Source of the DNA: an uncultured Pelagibacteraceae bacterium
GTDB taxonomy: Bacteria; Pseudomonadota; Alphaproteobacteria; Pelagibacterales; Pelagibacteraceae
Length of the DNA: 64,000 nucleotides
Direction of reading: 5' to 3'
Assembly (NCBI GenBank): GCA_902629075.1
Contig: CACOPK010000002.1
Span: 100,639-164,638, forward strand
The notes beneath the pieces were generated by a model. The model was not told where the DNA came from, searched no databases, and saw only the letters and a list, made by a program, of their open reading frames with translations. The first letter of the stretch is position 1. Each line of letters begins with the position of its first letter. The position numbers were made by a program, and so were the translations under genes. Positions 54,147 to 63,920 of this stretch are shown here, in pieces.

Positions 54147-55864
54147 TAAATATCTGCGTAAACTTTAACTTCATTCTTTCCACCTGGATGTGTTGGAGCT
54201 CCTAGATAAGCCGGCCCAACTGTCTGCGCATATTTCCAAAGTGTACCATTTCCAAAATTTATTTTTTTTGGTTTCCATTTTTTCTTCCTTGTTGCTAATT
54301 GCTTTTTTGATAAACGAACATTTATTGTGCCTTTTTTTGCATCGATATCAATAATATCTCCATTACGTAAAAGGGCTATTGGTCCACCAACGGATGCTTC
54401 CGGCCCAACATGCCCAATGCAAAAACCTCTTGTAGCTCCAGAAAATCGTCCATCAGTTATTAATGCTACTTTTTCTCCTTTACCTTGACCATAAATAGCA
54501 CCGGTAGTTTGTAACATTTCTCTCATACCTGGGCCTCCTCTTGGACCCTCGTATCTAATTATAATAATATCTCCATCCTTATATTTTTTATTTTTTACAG
54601 CTTTATAAGCTGACTCTTCATTATCAAAACATCTTGCTATTCCAGTAAATTGTAATTTTTTAAGACCAGCAATTTTTACTATTCCACCATCAGGTGCTAA
54701 ATTACCTTTCAATCCAACAACACCACCGTCTGGTGATAGTGGATTATTATATTCTCGCATAACTTTTTGTTCAGGATTAAATTTAACTTTTTTTAAATTT
54801 TCTTTCATAGTTTTGCCTGTGACAGTAATACAATCTCCATGAATATAACCACCCTCATATAGAGTTTTTAAAAGCATAGGTACACCACCAGCTTTCCACA
54901 TATCTTTAGCAACATATTTTCCACCAGGTTTTAAATCAGCTAAATAAGGTGTTCTTTTGAATATTTTTGCTACATCCATTAGATCAAATTTAATTCCTAT
55001 TTCATTTGCTATCGCTGGTAAATGCAATGCAGCATTTGTTGAACCTCCTGTAGCAGCAACAATCGTAGCAGCATTTTCAAGAGCTTTTTTTGTAACAATA
55101 TCTCTAGGTCTAATATTTTTTGATAACAAATTCATAACTGCTTTTCCGCTATCAAGGGCATATTTATCTCTTTTAGTATAAGGCGCCGGCGTGCCAGCAG
55201 AATAAGGCAGAGCTAGACCTATTGCTTCTGATACACAAGCCATTGTGTTTGCAGTAAATTGTCCTCCACATGCTCCAGCGCTTGGGCAAGCTTTTAGTTC
55301 TAATTTTCTTAAAGCATGAGCAGTCATTTTTCCTGATGAATATTTACCTACACCTTCAAAAACATCAACAACAGTAACATCTTTACCATTAAATCTTCCA
55401 GGCAAAATAGAACCACCATAAATAAAAACACTTGGAACATTTAATCTAACCATAGCCATCATTAAACCTGGTAAAGATTTATCACATCCAGCTAAGCCAA
55501 CTAATGCATCATAACAATGACCTCTAACTGTTAATTCAGTAGAATCTGCAATTACATCTCGAGAAATTAATGAGGATTTCATTCCTTCATGACCCATTGC
55601 AATACCATCTGTTACTGTAATAGTGCAAAATTCTCTAGGTGTTCCTCCTCTTTGATAAACGCCTTTTTTGACCGATTGAGCTTGTCTCATTAATGCTATG
55701 TTGCATGGCGCAGCTTCATTCCATGTAGAAACAACACCTACGAATGGTTTGGCAACATCTTTTTCTGTAAGCTTCATTGCATAATAAAATGATCTCTGTG
55801 GTGCTTTATCTGGACCTAAAGTTGTATGTCTACTTGGTAATTTTTTTTTATTAAACTTTTTCAT
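54146..55864 (-). CDS. ilvD: Dihydroxy-acid dehydratase
   Basis: Fe-S dehydratase of valine/isoleucine biosynthesis, 572 aa. Cysteines ligating the cluster: one in [16 protein letters not shown], another in [20 protein letters not shown] and a third in [19 protein letters not shown]. Late blocks [15 protein letters not shown] and [20 protein letters not shown] match the family. The gene shares one base with manC and one with valS, linking a branched-chain synthesis enzyme to valine charging. Confidence 0.97.
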   Translation of the reverse strand: MKKFNKKKLPSRHTTLGPDKAPQRSFYYAMKLTEKDVAKPFVGVVSTWNEAAPCNIALMRQAQSVKKGVYQRGGTPREFCTITVTDGIAMGHEGMKSSLISRDVIADSTELTVRGHCYDALVGLAGCDKSLPGLMMAMVRLNVPSVFIYGGSILPGRFNGKDVTVVDVFEGVGKYSSGKMTAHALRKLELKACPSAGACGGQFTANTMACVSEAIGLALPYSAGTPAPYTKRDKYALDSGKAVMNLLSKNIRPRDIVTKKALENAATIVAATGGSTNAALHLPAIANEIGIKFDLMDVAKIFKRTPYLADLKPGGKYVAKDMWKAGGVPMLLKTLYEGGYIHGDCITVTGKTMKENLKKVKFNPEQKVMREYNNPLSPDGGVVGLKGNLAPDGGIVKIAGLKKLQFTGIARCFDNEESAYKAVKNKKYKDGDIIIIRYEGPRGGPGMREMLQTTGAIYGQGKGEKVALITDGRFSGATRGFCIGHVGPEASVGGPIALLRNGDIIDIDAKKGTINVRLSKKQLATRKKKWKPKKINFGNGTLWKYAQTVGPAYLGAPTHPGGKNEVKVYADI

Positions 55865-58491
55865 TATAAATTTTCTAAGGTCAGTTGTATTTTTTTAACA
55901 TCTTTTTCTAAATTATTAAAGTTAGTTTTTTCTTTATCAATAAGCTCTGATGGTGCCTTTTCCACAAAATTATTATTATGCAGTCTTTGATTAATTTTAT
56001 CCATTTCTTTATTTAATATATCTAATTTTTTTTGGAGATTATCTTTTACTCTGTTTAAATCAACATCCTCTTCAAAATAGATTTTAAATAGTTCACCATT
56101 CAATACTAATGAAGCAGATGATTTATTTAGATCTTTTAAAGATATATTTTTAATCCTCCCTAATTTCATTAAAATTATTTTATTTTTATCAAAAAAATTT
56201 TTTAAATCATTATTCGTTTTCTCTAATGAGATTTCAATCTGTGATCCAGGTGGTATACCAAGCTCATTTTTATACGATCTAATCGATGTAATAAAATCGA
56301 TAACTTTGTTAACTTCAATATGTGATTTGTCAGTTTTTCCTTTATCTTCGGACCAGTTTGCAAACATCAAATAGTCTTTGCTATTTCTATCTAACTTATT
56401 ATTCAACCATACCTCTTCGGTAATAAACGGAATAAATGGATGCAGTAAAATCAATATTTCTCTAAATATATAAGCTGAAACACTTCTAGTTTCATCTTTT
56501 GATGATTGATTATTAGAATAATAAATAGTTTTAGAAAGCTCTAAATACCAATCACAAAAAGAATGCCATACAAATTTATATACATTTTTTGCAGCTTCAT
56601 CAAATCTATAATCATTTATATTTTTTTTAATATTTTCTTTAACTATTAAAAATTCATTAAAAATCCATTTATTTATATTTTCATTAATATCTTTTGGTTT
56701 TTTTACATCTGTAAAATCACAACTATTTTGTATAAGAAAATTATTAGCATTCCATATTTTGTTTAAAAAATTTCTATACCCTTTAACACGATCTTCTGAA
56801 AGTTTGACATCTCGCCCTGGGGATGCCATTGATAGTAAAGTAAATCTTAAAGCATCTGCACTATACTTTTCTATTAATTCAAGTGGATCTATAACGTTGC
56901 CTTTAGATTTAGACATTTTTTGTCCTTTCTCGTCTCTAACTAAAGCATGTACATAAATATTTTTAAAAGGTTCTTTATCTAAAAACTCCATTCCAAGCAT
57001 AATCATTCTAGCAACCCAGAAAAAAATAATATCAAAACCTGTAACCAAAACAGTTGTTGGATAAAAATTATTTAAGTATTCATTTTTTTTTGGCCAGCCT
57101 AATGTAGCAAATGGCCATAAGCCAGATGAAAACCATGTATCTAAAACATCTTCATCTCTTTTTAATTCAACATTCTTTTTATAAAATTCTTTAGCTTTTG
57201 ATTTTGCGGTACTCTCATCTACTTCAACAAAAATATTTCCATCTGGACCATACCATGCTGGTATTTGATGACCCCACCATAATTGTCTTGAAACACACCA
57301 TGGTTCAATATTATCCATCCATTGGAAATATGTTTTGGACCAGTTTTCTGGAAAAAAATTTGTCTTTTTTGATTTAACTATATCTTTAGCTTTTATAGAT
57401 AATTTTTTAGCATCTGCGAACCACTGTTCTGTCAAATATGGTTCGATGATTGAGTTAGATCTATCTCCATAAGGAACTTTGTTTTTTATATTTTCTTCTT
57501 TAACAAATTTATCTTTTTCAATGAGCAATTTAATTAATTTCTTTCTTGCTTCAAATCTATCTAACCCAAAAAATTGTTTTGGAGCATTTTTATTAATTTT
57601 ACCCTCTTCTGTAAAAATATTTAAAACATCTAAATTATTTCTTTGTCCAACTTCATAATCATTAAAGTCATGTGCGGGTGTAATTTTAACAGCACCAGTG
57701 CCTTGTTCTGGATCTGCATATTCATCCTCAATGATTTTTATTTTTCTCTCTACAATTGGTATTATAGCATTTTTACCCACTAGTTTTTTATATCTTTGAT
57801 CATTAGGATTAACTGCTATCGCTGTATCACCTAACATAGTTTCAGGTCTAGTAGTAGCAATTGTTATAAATTCTTTAGTATTTTCAATTTGATATTTTAT
57901 GTAATAAAGTTTTGAATTTACTTCTCTTTGATCAACTTCTAAATCTGAAATAGCTGTTTTTAAAACTGTATCCCAATTAACTAGTTTTTTTGATCTATAA
58001 ATTAAACCTTTTTTATAAAGATCAACGAATACTTTTCTTACTGAGGCAGAGAGATTCTCGTCCATAGTGAATGCATTTCTGGACCAATCACACGAACATC
58101 CTAATTTTTTTAATTGATTAATTATTATATCGCCATATTGATTTTTCCATTCCCATACTTTTTCTATAAATTTCTCTCTTCCAATTTTATCTTTTTTAAT
58201 ACCCTCATTTTCTAATTTTCTCTCTACTAAAGCTTGGGTTGCTATACCAGCATGATCTGTACCCGGCTGCCATAGAGTTTCATAGTTATTCATACGATGA
58301 AATCTTGTAAGTAAATCTTGTATTGAATTGTTTAAGGCATGTCCCATATGAAGACTTCCAGTCACATTTGGTGGAGGTATAACAATTGAAAATTTCTTAC
58401 TATTTTTTTTAGGTTTAAATAGATTGTTCTTTTCCCAATAAGAATAAATCTTATTTTCTACTTTGGTATGAATATATTTATCAGAACTCAT
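55864..58491 (-). CDS. valS: Valyl-tRNA synthetase
   Basis: Class I synthetase, 875 aa. HIGH motif in [20 protein letters not shown], the editing domain (about residues 190-330), [17 protein letters not shown] (KMSKS), the anticodon domain, and a C-terminal coiled coil (last 60 residues) that contacts tRNA. All expected parts are present. First gene of a minus-strand run valS-ilvD-manC-Ldh. Confidence 0.97.
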   Translation of the reverse strand: MSSDKYIHTKVENKIYSYWEKNNLFKPKKNSKKFSIVIPPPNVTGSLHMGHALNNSIQDLLTRFHRMNNYETLWQPGTDHAGIATQALVERKLENEGIKKDKIGREKFIEKVWEWKNQYGDIIINQLKKLGCSCDWSRNAFTMDENLSASVRKVFVDLYKKGLIYRSKKLVNWDTVLKTAISDLEVDQREVNSKLYYIKYQIENTKEFITIATTRPETMLGDTAIAVNPNDQRYKKLVGKNAIIPIVERKIKIIEDEYADPEQGTGAVKITPAHDFNDYEVGQRNNLDVLNIFTEEGKINKNAPKQFFGLDRFEARKKLIKLLIEKDKFVKEENIKNKVPYGDRSNSIIEPYLTEQWFADAKKLSIKAKDIVKSKKTNFFPENWSKTYFQWMDNIEPWCVSRQLWWGHQIPAWYGPDGNIFVEVDESTAKSKAKEFYKKNVELKRDEDVLDTWFSSGLWPFATLGWPKKNEYLNNFYPTTVLVTGFDIIFFWVARMIMLGMEFLDKEPFKNIYVHALVRDEKGQKMSKSKGNVIDPLELIEKYSADALRFTLLSMASPGRDVKLSEDRVKGYRNFLNKIWNANNFLIQNSCDFTDVKKPKDINENINKWIFNEFLIVKENIKKNINDYRFDEAAKNVYKFVWHSFCDWYLELSKTIYYSNNQSSKDETRSVSAYIFREILILLHPFIPFITEEVWLNNKLDRNSKDYLMFANWSEDKGKTDKSHIEVNKVIDFITSIRSYKNELGIPPGSQIEISLEKTNNDLKNFFDKNKIILMKLGRIKNISLKDLNKSSASLVLNGELFKIYFEEDVDLNRVKDNLQKKLDILNKEMDKINQRLHNNNFVEKAPSELIDKEKTNFNNLEKDVKKIQLTLENL

Positions 58492-58607
58492 TGATTAATG
58501 TTTTATAAATTAATCAAATTTAATAAACAATATCGAATTTAAATATTTAAATTATAGACTAATTTACAAAATCAACTATATAAGGTCATCTAGAAGCCTT
58601 ACAAAAC

Positions 58608-58681
58608 GGCAACGTGGCGGAATGGTTACGCAGAGGATTGCAAATCCTTTTACCCCGGTTCGATTCCGGGCGTTGCCTCCA
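58608..58681 (+). tRNA. tRNA-Cys (GCA)
   Basis: A 74-nt cloverleaf on the plus strand with acceptor GGCAACG/CGTTGCC, discriminator T, encoded CCA, anticodon loop TTGCAAA giving GCA, and T-arm CCCGGTTCGATTCCGGG. Divergent from valS, 116 bp upstream. Followed by tRNA-Asn after 139 bp of AT-rich DNA. Confidence 0.97.
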
Positions 58682-58769
58682 CAATAATAAACAACTTAGT
58701 CGTATTTTTTAAATATTAATAGCTAACTTAAATTATTGATTAAATGTGAGTATGATTTTATTTACTATT

Positions 58770-58800
58770 TTGATTTACAGTTTAACTTAGATGTTATAAT
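58770..58800 (+). promoter_or_regulatory. Possible promoter of tRNA-Asn
   Basis: A perfect -10 hexamer TATAAT at 58795-58800 lies about 20 bases before the mature tRNA-Asn 5' end. Upstream are TTGATT (58770-58775, 19-bp spacing) or TTTACA (58774-58779, 15-bp spacing); neither spacing is ideal. This suggests tRNA-Asn has its own promoter rather than depending on tRNA-Cys transcription. Confidence 0.35.
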
Positions 58801-58820
58801 TAGTTCTTGTTTTATAATAT

Positions 58821-58896
58821 TCCTCGGTAGCTCAGTTGGTAGAGCAGTTGACTGTTAATCAATTGGTCGCAGGTTCGAGTCCTGCCCGAGGAGCCA
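58821..58896 (+). tRNA. tRNA-Asn (GUU)
   Basis: A 76-nt cloverleaf on the plus strand with acceptor TCCTCGG/CCGAGGA, D-arm AGCTCAGTTGGTAGAGC, anticodon loop CTGTTAA giving GUU, T-arm GCAGGTTCGAGTCCTGC and encoded GCCA end. Convergent with the XRE regulator gene, whose stop codon is only four bases away. Confidence 0.97.
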
Positions 58897-58899
58897 AAA

Positions 58900-59268
58900 C
58901 TAACCTACTTTTGATATTTGAGAATTTATATTTAAATTTTTAGAAAATTTAATTTTTTGATCATCAGTAAGCTCTGAATATAATTTTACTAGAAAATTGT
59001 AATTTACATTCATATGACCTTCTTTTGATTTTTCTAAATTAATTAAATATTCTGAAAAATCCTCAAAAAAATAGTTAATTGGTACTTTTAAATAATTTGA
59101 TAATTGAAGTAGTCTCAATGAGCTTACTCCGTTAGTTCCCTTTTCATATTTTTGTATTTGTTGAAATGTAACATTAATTGCTTTTGCTACCTTTGTTTGT
59201 GTTAATCCTAATGCTAATCTTCGTAGTTTAAGTTTATTTCCTAAATGTTTATTAAAATTATCTTCCAT
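58900..59268 (-). CDS. XRE-family HTH transcriptional regulator
   Basis: A 122-aa regulator from ATG 59268. The Cro/CI-type helix-turn-helix is clear: LGNKLKLRRLALGLTQTKVA then KAINVTFQQIQKYEKGTNGV and SSLRLLQLSNYLKVPINYFF (residues about 8-68). The C-terminal half has no recognised sensor domain. Similar small XRE proteins occur next to transport or cell-cycle genes in alphaproteobacteria. It lies downstream of the aap amino-acid transporter on the same strand, separated by 154 bp holding a possible terminator and an operator-like dyad. A TTG start at 59283 is possible. Confidence 0.87.
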   Translation of the reverse strand: MEDNFNKHLGNKLKLRRLALGLTQTKVAKAINVTFQQIQKYEKGTNGVSSLRLLQLSNYLKVPINYFFEDFSEYLINLEKSKEGHMNVNYNFLVKLYSELTDDQKIKFSKNLNINSQISKVG

Positions 59269-59292
59269 CTCTTGACCCCTCAATTAATTTCC

Positions 59293-59327
59293 GCATTAAG
59301 ATTTAAGATTATTTACGGATTTAATGC
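59293..59327. promoter_or_regulatory. Inverted repeat upstream of the XRE gene
   Basis: GCATTAA (59293-59299) and TTAATGC (59321-59327) form an inverted repeat about 25 bp upstream of the regulator's ATG, with CCG and CGG also mirrored nearby. Position and spacing would suit an operator for autoregulation by the XRE protein. Inference only; AT-rich dyads arise easily by chance. Confidence 0.35.
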
Positions 59328-59375
59328 AAGATATAAAATTTTTAATTTTGAACGTTTTTTTGAATATTTTAAAAC

Positions 59376-59412
59376 CTGTCAAGCATAATCTTATGCATTT
59401 TTAACATGACAG
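59376..59412 (-). terminator. Nested dyad, possible end of the aap operon
   Basis: An outer stem CTGTCA/TGACAG (59376-59381 with 59407-59412) encloses an inner palindrome GCATAA/TTATGC (59383-59396). On the minus strand the outer stem is followed by GTTTT. It is 11 bp beyond the aapP stop codon, a sensible place for a terminator, but the T-run is short and the loop is AT-rich, so it is only moderately convincing. Confidence 0.4.
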
Positions 59413-59422
59413 TTTAGAACAT

Positions 59423-60157
59423 TTATAAAATTTGACTTAGAAATAACTTTGTTCTATCGCTCTTTGGATTAGCAAAAAACTCTTTTGTTTCTGCCCTTTC
59501 TACAATCATTCCTTCATCCATAAAAATTACTTCATCGGCAACCTCTTTAGCGAAACCCATTTCATGTGTAACAACAATCATTGTCATGCCTGCCTTTGCT
59601 AAATTTACCATTGCATCCAAAACTTCTTTGATCATCTCAGGATCTAAAGCTGAGGTTGGTTCATCAAAAAGCATTATTTTCGGCTCCATACATAACGCTC
59701 TGGCTATAGCACATCTTTGTTGTTGACCTCCAGATAGCTGTCCAGGATATTTAAGTGCTTGATCAGATATTTGGACCTTTTCTAAGTGTTGCATTGCTAA
59801 TTCTTCTGCATCTTTTTTGGGCATTTGTTTAACCCAAATTGGTGCAAGAGTGCAGTTATCTAAGATTGATAAATGTGGAAATAAATTAAATTGTTGAAAA
59901 ACCATTCCAACTTCGGCTCTAATTTGTTCGATGTTTTTAGTATTTTCGCTTAACTCATTTCCATCAACAATTATTTGTCCCTCTTGGTGCTCCTCCAGTC
60001 TATTGATACATCTAATTAATGTAGACTTTCCAGAACCAGATGGTCCGCACACAACAATTTTCTTATTTTTTTCTACTTCTAAATTAATATTTTTTAAAAC
60101 TTGAAAATCACCAAACCATTTATTTACATCTCTAATTTGAATTATTTGATCAGACAC
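59423..60157 (-). CDS. aapP: Amino-acid ABC transporter ATP-binding protein
   Basis: A 244-aa ABC ATPase energising uptake of polar amino acids. Walker [21 protein letters not shown], signature [19 protein letters not shown], Walker [18 protein letters not shown] and the His switch IVVTHEMGF are all intact. It is last in the aapJ-aapQ-aapM-aapP order on the minus strand, six bases after aapM. AapP/GlnQ/YhdZ are close relatives; the AapJQMP assignment rests on the whole cassette. Confidence 0.95.
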   Translation of the reverse strand: MSDQIIQIRDVNKWFGDFQVLKNINLEVEKNKKIVVCGPSGSGKSTLIRCINRLEEHQEGQIIVDGNELSENTKNIEQIRAEVGMVFQQFNLFPHLSILDNCTLAPIWVKQMPKKDAEELAMQHLEKVQISDQALKYPGQLSGGQQQRCAIARALCMEPKIMLFDEPTSALDPEMIKEVLDAMVNLAKAGMTMIVVTHEMGFAKEVADEVIFMDEGMIVERAETKEFFANPKSDRTKLFLSQIL

Positions 60158-60163
60158 AGTTAT

Positions 60164-61597
60164 TTATCTTTCAGTTTTATATTTAATTTCTAAATTATAG
60201 CTATATTTACTCATTGCATAACAAATTATCCAGAAAATAATTGCAGCAAATACATAACCCTCCATTGCAAAACCTAACCATTCTGGGTTTGTTTTAGCTA
60301 AATTTAACATTCCTACAATTTCAAGCAAACCAACAACAAATATTAATGGTGTATCTTTAACTAATGCTAGAAAAGTATTGGCAATTCCTGGAATAACAAG
60401 TTTTAATGCTTGAGGTAAAATTACAAATATATGCATCTTCCAATAACCCATGCCTAAAGATTTTGCAGCATCATATTGTCCCCTTGGTAAAGCTTGAAGG
60501 CCTCCTCTTATAACTTCAGCAACATAAGCTGCTTCAAATAAAGAAATTGCTATTATGCATCTTACAAGTTTATCTACATAAACATCTTGTGGAAGAAACA
60601 TGGGAAACATCACAGAAGACATAAATAATACAGTGATTAATGGAACGCCTCTCCAAAATTCTATAAATCCAATACAAATATACCTTATTAATGGAAAATC
60701 AGACCTTCTTCCCAGGGCTAAAGCCATTCCTATTGGAAAACAAAATATTAAACAAAAAAATGAAATAATGAATGTTAATGATAATCCTCCCCAAGCTCCT
60801 GTCTCAACCCATACTAAACCTTCAATCATACCAAGTTCAATATATTCCTCAAAGAAAAATACATATTTAAGCAATATATAAAAGGTGATTGGTATAATTA
60901 AAAAATAGTATAACTTAAACTTATTTGGAATGAAAAATCCTAAAATTATTGATATTGCAGCTGCAATTATTCCATATGAAAAATCAAAAAAAATTCTTCC
61001 GCCTGAAATAAAAAAATAAATAAATAAAAAGGAAATAAATGGATAAATTACAACATAATACAAAGTTAAATATTTTTTATATTTTTCAGTTGCAAAAAAT
61101 CCAACAAGCCCAAGTGCAGTTAATGAAATAAATGATAAATTAATTCTCCACTGTTCTGCATTAGGATACATTCCATAAATAAATCTTCGAAGCCATATTT
61201 TTATGTATGTCCAACATGCTCCAGTGCCTGTACAGGCTTCCTTTGAGTCTCCAGTAATATTAGCATCAATAACAAACCAACTTAAAAATGGGGGTAATGA
61301 CTTTATAATTATAAAAATAATTAATAAAGTAAGTATGGCATTAAAATTGTTGGTGTTTATATTTTTATTAATTAAATCCAGGTTTTTAATGCCTGAATAT
61401 TCAACTCGAATAAAATAAAGACCTACAAAACCAATAATTAAAGGTAAACAAAAGCTTAAAAAACTAGGTAAGAAGGAAGTAAAATTTATTGAGAAAAATG
61501 CATTTAGAAAAACATCGAAAATAGATATAAAAATTAAAAATACACCTGTGTATAAGTAATTATTAAAATTATCTTTAGTAATATTTATAAATTTCAT
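60164..61597 (-). CDS. aapM: Amino-acid ABC transporter permease AapM, enlarged
   Basis: A 477-aa inner-membrane permease. The C-terminal BPD permease domain (about residues 255-470) has GGLSLTFIISFFCLIFCFPI, EFWRGVPLITVLFMSSVMFP and the EAA loop with GGLQALPRGQYDAAKSLGMGY. The AapM-specific periplasmic block TGTGACWTYIKIWLRRFIYG lies at about residues 123-142. Rhizobial AapM is about 384 aa; this is about 90 longer, with extra hydrophobic helices before and after that block. Three bases after aapQ. Confidence 0.9.
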   Translation of the reverse strand: MKFINITKDNFNNYLYTGVFLIFISIFDVFLNAFFSINFTSFLPSFLSFCLPLIIGFVGLYFIRVEYSGIKNLDLINKNINTNNFNAILTLLIIFIIIKSLPPFLSWFVIDANITGDSKEACTGTGACWTYIKIWLRRFIYGMYPNAEQWRINLSFISLTALGLVGFFATEKYKKYLTLYYVVIYPFISFLFIYFFISGGRIFFDFSYGIIAAAISIILGFFIPNKFKLYYFLIIPITFYILLKYVFFFEEYIELGMIEGLVWVETGAWGGLSLTFIISFFCLIFCFPIGMALALGRRSDFPLIRYICIGFIEFWRGVPLITVLFMSSVMFPMFLPQDVYVDKLVRCIIAISLFEAAYVAEVIRGGLQALPRGQYDAAKSLGMGYWKMHIFVILPQALKLVIPGIANTFLALVKDTPLIFVVGLLEIVGMLNLAKTNPEWLGFAMEGYVFAAIIFWIICYAMSKYSYNLEIKYKTER

Positions 61598-61599
61598 TT

Positions 61600-62751
61600 T
61601 TATTTTTCTTTTATAGCTATTTTTTTATTATACCAGTTCATCAATATTGAAATTGATACACTCAATGTCAAATAAGTTAACATTGTTATTGAAACAATTT
61701 CTATGGCTCTTCCTGTTTGCATTAAAGCTGTTCCAGCAAAAACTAAAACTAAATCAGGATAAGCTATAGCTGCCGCTAAAGAGGAATTCTTTGTTAAATT
61801 TAAATATTGGTTCGTAGTAGGAGGTATAATTATTCTTAATGCTTGAGGCATAATTACAAGTTTTAAAACTTGATTAGGTGTTAATCCTATTGAAGCTGCT
61901 GCCTCTTTTTGACCTTTGCTTACACCTTGAATACCTGCTCTAACACATTCAGCAATAAATGTTGCAGTATATAATGCTAAAGCTAAAGTTAAGGCTATTA
62001 ATTCAGGAGGCAAACCTAGACCTCCATTAAATCTAAAAGAGGTTTTAGCTAACTGAACTAATTCAGGAATTTCGAAATTTAATGTAACGCCACCAATTAA
62101 AAAACTTAATAAAGGTAAGCCCACAATTAATCCTAATGAAATATATAAAACTGGTATATGTTTACCTTCATTTTCTCTTAATCTTTTTGAATATGATCTG
62201 ATTACAATTATTGCAATTATTGAAGCAAGTAATGAATATAAAAAAATGTCAAAATTATTCCAAACAAAAGCTGGAATAAATAATCCTTTAATTGTTAGGA
62301 ATATTACACCAAATATTGGTTCAGCATCTTCCGGTAGTGGAAGAGCTCTTAATGCCGCAAAATACCAAAAAAAAATTTGTAAAAGCAATGGAATGTTTCT
62401 AAAAAATTCAACGTAATATGCGGCCGCTCGATTAATTAATAAATTTGTTGATAGCCTTGCAATACCAACAACTACTCCTATTACTGTAGCAAAGATTATA
62501 CCTATTACAGAAACTAAAATAGTATTAAGCAAACCAACTAAATAAGCTCTAAAATATGAATGTGATCCATCGTATTCTATTAAAGAAAACTGAACATCAA
62601 ACGAAGATTCTTGTGATAGAAAACCATAACCAAAGGAAATACCTCTATTCTCCATATTTAGTTGAGCATTATAACTAAAGAAACCAAACACCAATGCTAC
62701 AAAAGTTAGTGTTAGTAACTGAGGAATAATTTTTTTGAATTTGGCGCTCAC
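61600..62751 (-). CDS. aapQ: Amino-acid ABC transporter permease AapQ
   Basis: A 383-aa inner-membrane permease partner of AapM. N-terminal QLNMENRGISFGYGFLSQES and YDGSHSYFRAYLVGLLNTIL, and the EAA loop CVRAGIQGVSKGQKEAAASI with GLTPNQVLKLVIMPQALRII and PPTTNQYLNLTKNSSLAAAI are AapQ/YhdX signatures. Separated from aapJ by 73 bp that contain a strong hairpin, so it is expressed below the binding protein. Confidence 0.94.
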   Translation of the reverse strand: MSAKFKKIIPQLLTLTFVALVFGFFSYNAQLNMENRGISFGYGFLSQESSFDVQFSLIEYDGSHSYFRAYLVGLLNTILVSVIGIIFATVIGVVVGIARLSTNLLINRAAAYYVEFFRNIPLLLQIFFWYFAALRALPLPEDAEPIFGVIFLTIKGLFIPAFVWNNFDIFLYSLLASIIAIIVIRSYSKRLRENEGKHIPVLYISLGLIVGLPLLSFLIGGVTLNFEIPELVQLAKTSFRFNGGLGLPPELIALTLALALYTATFIAECVRAGIQGVSKGQKEAAASIGLTPNQVLKLVIMPQALRIIIPPTTNQYLNLTKNSSLAAAIAYPDLVLVFAGTALMQTGRAIEIVSITMLTYLTLSVSISILMNWYNKKIAIKEK

Positions 62752-62775
62752 AAAAGCTTTATAAATCTTTTAAAA

Positions 62776-62808
62776 AAAAAGGGCTAGAAAAATCTAGCCC
62801 TTTTTAAT
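62776..62808 (-). terminator. Hairpin terminator/attenuator between aapJ and aapQ
   Basis: GGGCTAGA (62781-62788) and TCTAGCCC (62793-62800) form a perfect eight-pair stem with a four-base loop. On the minus strand it is followed by nine T residues and preceded by five A, so it is a strong intrinsic terminator. Being inside the operon it would let aapJ mRNA accumulate above the permease mRNA, as is usual for periplasmic binding proteins. Confidence 0.85.
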
Positions 62809-62824
62809 CTATTTTTTTAAGCAA

Positions 62825-63862
62825 TTATCTTGCTGGAGGAGTATATAATAGTCCACCATTAGTCCAAATTTCATTTGGACCTCTGTCTGGTAAAATTCCA
62901 GTATCAGCTATATTTCTTTTATAACTTTCACCGTAGTTACCAACTTGTTTGATAATTCTTAAACTCCAGTCATTATCTAGACCTAAAGCTGCACCCATTT
63001 CACCTTCTGCACCTACGATTCTTTTTACCGCAGGATTATCAGAAGTTTTTAGTGAGTCTGCATTTCCAGAATTAATACCGTACTCTTCAGCTTCGATCAT
63101 AGTATTTAAAGACCATCTTACGATATCTTCCCATACTGCATCACCTTGTCTTACAACTGGTCCTAAAGGTTCTTTAGAAATAGTTTCCGGTAAAACAATG
63201 TGCTCATCTGGATTTGACATTTTTGTTCTTTGAGCAGCTAATCCTGATTTGTCAGTTGTGTAAGTATCACATCTTCCAGCATCATATGCAGCTACGACTT
63301 CATCAGCTTTTTCAAAAGCAACTGGCTCATAAGAAATTCCTTTTGAATTAAAGAAGTCTCTCATGTTTAGCTCAGTTGTTGTACCAATGTTAGTACAAGC
63401 TGAGATACCATCTTTGAACTGGCTTGTTGAAGTTATACCAGAGCTTTTTCTAACCATAAAACCTTGACCATCGTAGAAGTTTACTCCAACGAAAGTAAGA
63501 CCAATGTCAGCGTCTCTAGACAAAGTCCAAGTTGTGTTTCTTGATAAAACATCAATTTCACCTGAAGTAAGCGCAGTAAATCTTTCTTTAGCACTTAGCG
63601 GTGTAAATTTAACTTTATTTGCATCACCTAGTACTGCAGCAGCTACCGCTCTACATACGTCAACGTCAACACCTGTCCAATTTCCAGATGCGTCTGCATT
63701 TGAAAATCCTGGAAGACCTTGAGAAACACCACACTTAACAAAACCTTGTTTGATTGTGTTTTTTAGAGTTTTCGATTTCTTTGCAGCAAATGATTCTGTG
63801 GCAAATCCAAATAGGACAGCAACAACAGCTAGCAAAGAAGTTATTTGTTTGATTTTAAACAT
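62825..63862 (-). CDS. aapJ: Amino-acid ABC transporter periplasmic binding protein
   Basis: A 345-aa solute-binding protein with a Sec signal peptide (residues 1-27, ending SFA). The mature part matches AapJ/YhdW: VKCGVSQGLPGFSNADASGN, GVDVDVCRAVAAAVLGD, RFTALTSGEIDVLSRNTTWT, YDAGRCDTYTTDKSGLAAQR and the C-terminal WSLRIIKQVGNYGESYKRNI. Binds a range of L-amino acids. Codon use is G/C-richer than in neighbours, consistent with high expression. A strong ribosome-binding site and two dyads precede it, and a terminator follows. Confidence 0.96.
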   Translation of the reverse strand: MFKIKQITSLLAVVAVLFGFATESFAAKKSKTLKNTIKQGFVKCGVSQGLPGFSNADASGNWTGVDVDVCRAVAAAVLGDANKVKFTPLSAKERFTALTSGEIDVLSRNTTWTLSRDADIGLTFVGVNFYDGQGFMVRKSSGITSTSQFKDGISACTNIGTTTELNMRDFFNSKGISYEPVAFEKADEVVAAYDAGRCDTYTTDKSGLAAQRTKMSNPDEHIVLPETISKEPLGPVVRQGDAVWEDIVRWSLNTMIEAEEYGINSGNADSLKTSDNPAVKRIVGAEGEMGAALGLDNDWSLRIIKQVGNYGESYKRNIADTGILPDRGPNEIWTNGGLLYTPPAR

Positions 63863-63873
63863 TATCTCCTCTT
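63860..63873 (-). promoter_or_regulatory. Strong ribosome-binding site of aapJ
   Basis: Minus-strand AAGAGGAGATAATG: the AGGAG core ends five bases before the ATG. This is among the best Shine-Dalgarno sequences in the window, in line with the high protein output expected for a periplasmic binding protein. Confidence 0.7.
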
Positions 63874-63882
63874 AATTTATAT

Positions 63883-63920
63883 TTATTTGTTAACAAATAA
63901 TTCAAAAATAATTTTGAATT
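63883..63920. promoter_or_regulatory. Two perfect dyads upstream of aapJ
   Basis: An 18-bp uninterrupted palindrome TTATTTGTTAACAAATAA (63883-63900) is followed directly by a second dyad, AATTCAAAA and TTTTGAATT around ATAA (63899-63920). They lie 21-58 bp upstream of the aapJ ATG. Either may be an operator, or the second may fold as a leader hairpin. Adjacent perfect dyads before a major nutrient transporter suggest regulation, but no known regulator consensus was recognised. Confidence 0.5.
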
